From assembly GCF_045679555.1 (NCBI RefSeq), contig NC_092092.1, positions 20,010,469-20,074,468 of the forward strand: a stretch of DNA of 64,000 bases, written 5' to 3'. The notes beneath the pieces were generated by a model. The model ran no database searches and was not told the origin of the DNA. It worked only from the letters and a program-made list of their open reading frames with translations. The position numbers were made by a program, and so were the translations under genes. Shown piece after piece: positions 58,272-64,000 of the stretch. Origin of the DNA: Salvelinus alpinus (lineage: Eukaryota > Chordata > Actinopteri > Salmoniformes > Salmonidae). Numbering within the stretch: the stretch's first letter is position 1; every line of letters begins with the position of its first letter.

Positions 58272-59411
58272 CTTGTTTTCCCCTCTTTTCTCCTTCCCCC
58301 TCTTCTACTCCTCTCTCTTTTCTCCTTCCTCTCTCTCTTCTACTCCTCTCTCTTTTCTCCTTCCTCTCTCTCTTCTACTCCTCTCTCTTTTCTCCTTCCT
58401 CTCTCTTTTCTCCTTCCTCTCTCTCTTCTACTCCTCTCTCTTTTCTCCTTCCTCTCTCTCTTCTACTCCTCTCTCTTTTCTCCTTCCTCTCTCTTTTCTC
58501 CTACCCTCTCTCTCTTCTACTCTCTCTTTTCTCCTTCCCCCTCTCTCTTCTACTCTCTCTTTTCTCCTTCCCCCTCTCTCTTCTACTCTCTCTTTTCTCC
58601 TTCCCCCTCTCTCCTACTACTCTCTCTTTTCTCCTTCCCCCTCTCTCCTACTCCTCTCTCTTTTCTCCTTCCCTCTCTCTCTTCTACTCCTCTCTCTCTT
58701 CTCCTTCCCTCTCTCTCCTACTCTCTTTTCTCCTTCCCTCTCTCTTCTACTCTTTTCTCCTTCCCTCTCTCTTCTACTCTTTTCTCCTTCCCTCTTCTAC
58801 TCTTTTCTCCTTCCCTCTCTCTTCTACTCTCTCTTTTCTCCTTCCCTCTCTCTTCTACTCTCTCTTTTCTCCTTCCCTCTCTCTTCTACTCTCTCTTTTC
58901 TCCTTCCCCCTCTCTCTTCTACTCTCTCTTTTCTCCTTCCCCCTCTCTCTTCTACTCTCTCTTTTCTCCTTCCCCCTCTCTCTTCTACTCTCTCTTTTCT
59001 CCTTCCCCCTCTCTCTTCTACTCTCTCTTTTCTCCTTCCCCCTCTCTCTTCTACTCTCTCTTTTCTCCTTCCCCCTCTCTCCTTCTACTCTCTCTTTTCT
59101 CCTTCCCCCTCTCTCCTTCTACTCTCTCTTTTCTCCTTCCCCCTCTCTCCTACTACTCTCTCTTTTCTCCTTCCCCCTCTCTCCTACTACTCTCTCTTTT
59201 CTCCTTCCCCCTCTCTCCTACTCCTCTCTCTTTTCTCCTTCCCCCTCTCTCCTACTCCTCTCTCTTTTCTCCTTCCCCCTCTCTCCTACTCCTCTCTCTT
59301 TTCTCCTTCCCTCTCTCTCTTCTACTCCTCTCTCTTTTCTCCTTCCCTCTCTCTCTTCTACTCCTCTCTCTTTTCTCCTTCCCTCTCTCTCTTCTACTCC
59401 TCTCTCTCCAT
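58272..59411 (+). repeat. 1.1-kb homopyrimidine minisatellite
   Basis: About 33 imperfect units of 25-36 bp of the form CTTCTACTCCTCTCTC plus TTTTCTCCTTCC. The only purine is an A in CTAC of each unit. Because the strand has almost no purines it is open in all three frames (412, 386 and 382 codons of Leu/Ser/Phe/Pro). Those frames are artefacts. Confidence 0.97.
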
Positions 59412-59694
59412 TGACTAGCCAACCCTAGAGGTGGGATGAGTGGCAGGGGGTTTCTGGTGCACATCACATCCCTGACCTCTTTTCTGCTCCTATCATCCCT
59501 CCATCGCTACGCTCCGAGGCTGCTCCCTCCTCTTTCTTCTTCCACTCTATGCCCTCCCTCTCCCGTCTCCCCCTCTTTCTCCTGCTTTCTCTCAGTCCAG
59601 AGCAGAGCTTGACCCAATTCCTCTTAAACAACAACAGTGAAAGGATGGGCCGCAGCTGCCCTCCACCCCTCTGTTTCTCAGTGTCCCTTAACCT

Positions 59695-60262
59695 CCACCC
59701 CAAGCATCCGCCTCAGCCCAGACATAACCCAGACCACTGAGCCCAGCACCAGTCTAGTCACAACCCACCCCAAGCATCCGCCTCAGCCCAGACATAACCC
59801 AGACCACTGAGCCCAGCACCAGTCTAGTCACAACCCACCCCAAGCATCCGCCTCAGCCCAGACATAACCCAGACCACTGAGCCCAGCACCAGTCTAGTCA
59901 CAACCCACCCCAAGCATCCGCCTCAGCCCAGACATAACCCAGACCACTGAGCCCAGCACCAGTCTAGTCACAACCCACCCCAAGCATCCGCCTCAGCCCA
60001 GACATAACCCAGACCACTGAGCCCAGCACCAGTCTAGTCACAACCCACCCCAAGCATCCGCCTCAGCCCAGACATAACCCAGACCACTGAGCCCAGCACC
60101 AGTCTAGTCACAACCCACCCCAAGCATCCGCCTCAGCCCAGACATAACCCAGACCACTGAGCCCAGCACCAGTCTAGTCACAACCCACCCCAAGCATCCG
60201 CCTCAGCCCAGACATAACCCAGACCACTGAGCCCAGCACCAGTCTAGTCACAACCCATTCCC
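59695..60262 (+). repeat. 70-bp minisatellite, 8 virtually identical copies
   Basis: CAAGCATCCGCCTCAGCCCA recurs at 59701, 59771, 59841, 59911, 59981, 60051, 60121 and 60191. Each unit ends AGTCTAGTCACAACCCACCC. I see no differences between copies. The period is not a multiple of three and each unit contains stops, so it is not coding. The last unit runs into CATTCCCAGTCCC. Confidence 0.98.
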
Positions 60263-61236
60263 AGTCCCACCTCAAGCCCAAGCAGCATCAGCTCAGCACA
60301 ACCCAAGCCACAATCTGCCTATACTGGGACGTTTGGTGGTGGCCTACAGACTGTAAGGTTGTTGGCTACAGTCAAGACACGGCCAGCCTAGATGGATAAC
60401 TTATTTTCCCATTTACTCTCTTTCTCTTGTTGGGAGGATTTCTGCTCTTAATTGAAGTGACAGCAGCAGGGTTGTCATGGTGACAATGGGGACATAGATT
60501 AAAGCTTGTTGTGAGCAGGGAGAGGATGAGAGGGAGGGGGGAGGAGAGGGGTGATATCTCTTGCTGGCTGCCTGCTGTGCTCTTGGTTGGCCTCATTGAC
60601 CATCATGCAGTGCTCTACACACTAGCATATCTGTGTTAGTATTTACTGCAGCTGCATTGACATAATTGGACTATATAGCCTATATTTCTTCGCTGGTTTT
60701 ATGAAGTAGAAGTAGCTACTAAATGTGTGCAAACATTCCAGAGGAGGACTGCCCAAAGTATGTGAGACTATTTCCTGTGGAGGGAGGTGGAGAGGGTCTG
60801 AGTCTTTCAGGACAGGCCTACTGAAGATGATCGCTATCCGGGCTCATCAACAATATTCATATTGACTTGGCTGAATTCCTCAGTGCTTTTGAATAGTGGA
60901 AGGAGAACAGGCAGTTGAATCCCTCTGGTATCAGGTGGGTTGAGTTAAGCTAAGTAATGGTCTTGACTGCTAGATGATTGCAGGGCAGGTGGCTCTTTAT
61001 TTGAGAGCTGTCCACTCAAGGCAGTGTAAGAAGGAAGGATGCCCTCCTCTCTTCCTCCTTTAGCCGGGACAGGATTTTGCAGATGGTTTCATGCTCATTG
61101 GCATCTAACAAGCAGGTGGTCTGGTCTGAGATGAGGTGGGCGGAGAGGTGAGCAGTCTGGAGAGACTGAAGTCGTCTCCCACACTTTAGAGGTCCTCCTC
61201 AAAGGCTCTCGGCTGGAGAGGGAGAGAGGAGGGGAG
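60263..61236. other. No gene recognised
   Basis: Unique-looking DNA. The minus-strand frame 60372-60596 has no support. Confidence 0.4.
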
Positions 61237-61462
61237 GATAGTCTCCACCATCAGCCTGCGTGGGAGAGGGGTCAGAAAGGAGGAGGACAGGGGATAGCCT
61301 CTACTATCAGCCTGTGTGGGAGAGGGGTCAGAAAGGAGGAGAGGGGATAGTCTCTACCATCAGCCTGCGTGGGAGAGGGGGCAGAAAGGAGGAGGACAGG
61401 GGATAGTCTCTACCATCAGCCTGTGTGGGAGAGGGGGCAGAAAGGAGGAGGAGAGGGGATAG
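61237..61462 (+). repeat. ~56-bp tandem repeat, 4 copies
   Basis: GATAGTCTCTACCATCAGCC occurs near 61237, 61293, 61346 and 61402 with small changes, and a partial fifth start is at 61458. Each unit continues GTGGGAGAGGGGNCAGAAAG. Purine-rich, with units of 53-57 bp. Confidence 0.9.
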
Positions 61463-61674
61463 TCTCTCCATTTGGTGGGAGAGGAGCGGGAGAGCGGGAC
61501 AGAGACATGCAGGACAGACAGATGGGGTTGACCCTGACCATGCTTGCCCTCAGGCCAACCTTAGACAAACACGTTGAGTGCTTGGAAGAGCACATCATTT
61601 CAATGTGTCACATCAATTTATTTCACGTTTCCAGTGGTGTTGGGAAAGCAGCTCCCTCCTCATTCCCCAGCATT

Positions 61675-64000
61675 TTATTAATTTTTTTATTTCACCTTTA
61701 TTTAACCAGGTAGGCTAGTTGAGAACAAGTTCTCATTTGCAACTGCGACCTGGCCAAGATAAAGCATAGCAGTGTGAACAGACAACACAGAGTTACACAT
61801 GGAGTAAACAATAAACAAGTCAATAACATGGTAGAAAAAAAGAGAATCTATATACAATGTGTGCAAAAGGCATGAGGTAGGCAATAAATCGAATAATTAC
61901 AATTTAGCAGATTAACACGAGTGATAAATCATCAGATGATCATGTGCAAGAAGAGATACTGGTGTGCAAAAGAGCAGAAAAGTAAATAAATAAAAGCAGT
62001 ATGGGGGGTGAGGTAGGTAAATTGGGTGGGTAGTTTACAGATGGACTATGTACAGCTGCAGCGATCGGTTAGCTGCTCGGATAGCAGATTTTTAAAGTTG
62101 TTGAGGGAGATAAAAGTCTCCAACTTCAGAGATTTTTGCAATTCGTTCCAGTCGCAGGCAGCAGAGAACTGGAAGGAAAGGCGTCCAAATGAGGTTTTAG
62201 CTTTAGGGATGATCAGTGAGATACACCTGCTGGAGCGCGTGCTGCGGGTGGGTGTAGCCATCGTGACCAGTGAACTGAGATAAGGCGGCACTTTACCTAG
62301 CATAGCCTTGTAGATGACCTGGAGCCAGTGGGTCTGACGACGAACATGTAGCGAGGGCCAGCCGACTAGGGCATACAGGTCGCAGTGGTGGGTCGTATAA
62401 GGTGCTTTAGTAACAAAACGAATGGCACTGTGATAAACTGCATCCAGTTTGCTGAGTAGAGTATTGGAAGCTATTTTGTAGATGACATCGCCGAAGTCGA
62501 GGATCGGTAGGATAGTCAGTTTTACTAGGGTAAGTTTGGCGGCGTGAGTGAAGGAGGCTTTGTTGCGGAATAGAAAGCCGATTCTTGATTTGATTTTGGA
62601 TTGGAGATGTTTGATATGAGTCTGGAAGGAGAGTTTGCAGTCTAGCCAGACACCTAGGTACTTATAGATGTCCACATATTCTAGGTCGGAACCGTCCAGG
62701 GTGGTGATGCTAGTCGGGCGTGCGGGTGCAGGCAGCGAACGGTTGAAAAGCATGCATTTGGTTTTACTAGCGTTTAAGAGCAGTTGGAGGCCACGGAAGG
62801 AGTGTTGTATGGCATTGAAGCTCGTTTGGAGGTTAGATAGCACAGTGTCCAAGGAAGGGCCGGAAGTATATAGAATGGTGTCGTCTGCGTAGAGGTGGAT
62901 CAGGGAATCGCCCGCAGCAAGAGCAACATCATTGATGTATACAGAGAAAAGTCGGCCCGAGAATTGAACCCTGTGGTACCCCCATAGAGACTGCCAGAGG
63001 ACCGGACAACATGCCCTCCGATTTGACACACTGAACTCTGTCTGCAAAGTAGTTGGTGAACCAGGCAAGGCAGTCATTAGAAAAACCGAGGCTACTGAGT
63101 CTGCCGATAAGAATATGGTGATTGACAGAGTCGAAAGCCTTGGCCAGGTCGATGAAGACGGCTGCACAGTAATGTCTTTTATCGATGGCGGTTATGATGT
63201 CGTTTAGTACCTTGAGCGTGGCTGAGGTGCACCCGTGACCGGCTCGGAAACCGGATTGCACAGCGGAGAAGGTACGGTGGGATTCGAGATGGTCAGTGAT
63301 CTGTTTGTTGACTTGGCTTTCGAAGACCTTAGATAGGCAGGGCAGGATGGATATAGGTCTGTAACAGTTTGGGTCCAGGGTGTCTCCCCCTTTGAAGAGG
63401 GGGATGACCGCGGCAGCTTTCCAATCCTTGGGGATCTCAGATGATACGAAGGAGAGGTTGAACAGGCTGGTAATAGGGGGTGCGACAATGGCGGCGGACA
63501 GTTTCAGAAATAGGGGGTCCAGATTGTCAAGCCCAGCTGATTTGTATGGGTCCAGGTTTTCCAGCTCTTTCAGAACATCTGCTATCTGGATTTGGGTAAA
63601 GGAGAAGCTGGGGAGGCTTGGGCGAGTAGCAGCGGGGGGGGCGGGGCTGTTGGCCAAGGTTGGAGTCGCCAGGAGGAAGGCATGGCCAGCCATTGAGAAA
63701 TGCTTGTTGAAGTCTTCGATTATCACGGATTTATCGGTGGTGACCGTGTTACCTAGCCTCAGTGCAGTGGGCAGCTGGGAGGAGGTGCTCTTGTTCTCCA
63801 TGGACTTTACAGTATCCCAGAACTTTTTGGAGTTAGAGCTACAGGATGCGAATTTCTGCTTGAAAAAGCTGGCCTTTGCTTTCCTGACTGACTGCGTGTA
63901 TTGGTTCCTGACTTCCCTGAACAGTTGCATATCGCGGGGGCTCTTCGATGCTATTGCAGTTCGCCACAGGATGTTTTTGTGCTGGTCGAGGGCAGTCAGG
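61675..64000 (-). mobile_element. LINE retrotransposon (reverse transcriptase to 3' tail), 5' end beyond the window
   Basis: Minus strand: coding from beyond 64000 to 62046, then a 370-bp 3'UTR and the hairpin tail (plus strand 61690-61760, CCAGGTAGGCTAGTTGAGAA, then CAAGTTCTCATTTGC). 3' truncated relatives are at 12395-12962 and 35575-36180. The tail stem is homologous to the HpaI-type SINE tail. Confidence 0.93.
62046..64000 (-). pseudogene. LINE reverse transcriptase ORF with one frameshift, 5' partial
   Basis: The frame is open from the window edge to 62929 (the 333-codon part starts at 63930 but codons upstream are open too). It continues in another frame from about 62948 to the stop at 62046. 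Order: KFWDTVKSMENK linker, FNKHFS, GLDNLDPLFLK, PKDWKAAAVIPLFKGGD, YRPISILPCLSKVFE, CAAVFIDLAKAFDSVNHHIL (RT motif A), SMGVPQGSILGP (motif B), LIHLYADDTILYTSG (motif C, catalytic DD), LLLNASKTKCMLF, YLGVWLDCKLSFQTHI and the C-terminal domain ending with SFQFSAACDWNELQKSLKLE. One indel just after motif B, in the GPTLFS region, breaks it. The endonuclease would lie to the right, outside the window. CR1/L2-like clade is likely. Confidence 0.92.

Noticed and set aside
58190..59428. Three overlapping plus-strand ORFs of 382-412 codons
   Set aside because: They are open only because the strand is almost pure pyrimidine, so stop codons cannot occur. They are Leu/Ser/Phe/Pro repeats in all frames and not a protein.

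Overview
Eukaryotic nuclear DNA from a salmonid fish (Salmo, Oncorhynchus, Salvelinus or a close relative). This follows from HpaI-type tRNA-derived SINEs that carry the diagnostic GTTAAC site, several salmonid Tc1-like transposon families including relatives of the lineage behind Sleeping Beauty, LINE 3' tails shared with those SINEs, and very long (GT)n, (CA)n and (TC)n arrays. There are no operons, phages or CRISPR arrays. Almost all long reading frames in the window are transposon or microsatellite artefacts.

Region 1 (0-10.5 kb): the 5' half of one real host gene, ppp1r21 (KLRAQ1; the Fy-2 subunit of the FERRY endosomal mRNA-transport complex), on the minus strand. Eight coding exons with consensus splice sites and consistent phases give the first 249 residues. 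The 3' exons lie left of the window. Its introns are loaded with inserts: a 1.9-kb terminal-inverted-repeat element with a SINE inside, two Tc1 elements inserted back to back, Tc1 fragments and two further SINEs. A short piece of exon 5 is duplicated in intron 5.

Region 2 (10.5-19.3 kb): dispersed repeats, a LINE 3' end, a Tc1 mosaic in which one transposase frame is a fusion of two families, and a two-exon znf706-like C2H2 pseudogene lying between inverted copies of a ~200-bp repeat.

Region 3 (19.3-36.5 kb): mostly non-coding, with about ten dinucleotide arrays of roughly 100-200 bp, small foldback elements, an almost perfect 232-bp palindrome at 30.43-30.66 kb, and LINE and SINE tails. I recognise no exon here.

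Region 4 (36.5-40.4 kb): a CpG-richer segment that looks like a plus-strand promoter and non-coding first exon. It has duplicated E2F/CRE-like modules and an RFX X-box-like motif. The downstream gene was not identified; no coding exon was recognised to the right.

Region 5 (40.4-49.6 kb): a multi-layer nest of Tc1-type elements, a TTAA-flanked 1-kb element, a LINE inserted into another LINE, and a Sleeping Beauty-type element inserted into a tRNA-derived SINE.

Region 6 (49.6-64 kb): intergenic or intronic DNA with scattered repeats, another Tc1 copy, a 1.1-kb homopyrimidine tract, a perfect 70-bp x 8 minisatellite, a 56-bp x 4 repeat, and a minus-strand LINE with most of its reverse transcriptase that runs off the right edge.

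I found no convincing new biological system. The most unusual items are the chimeric Tc1 transposase, the palindrome, the homogeneous minisatellite, the homopyrimidine tract, the znf706-like relic and the promoter with paired E2F/CRE modules. Family names rest on remembered homology and were not checked by search.
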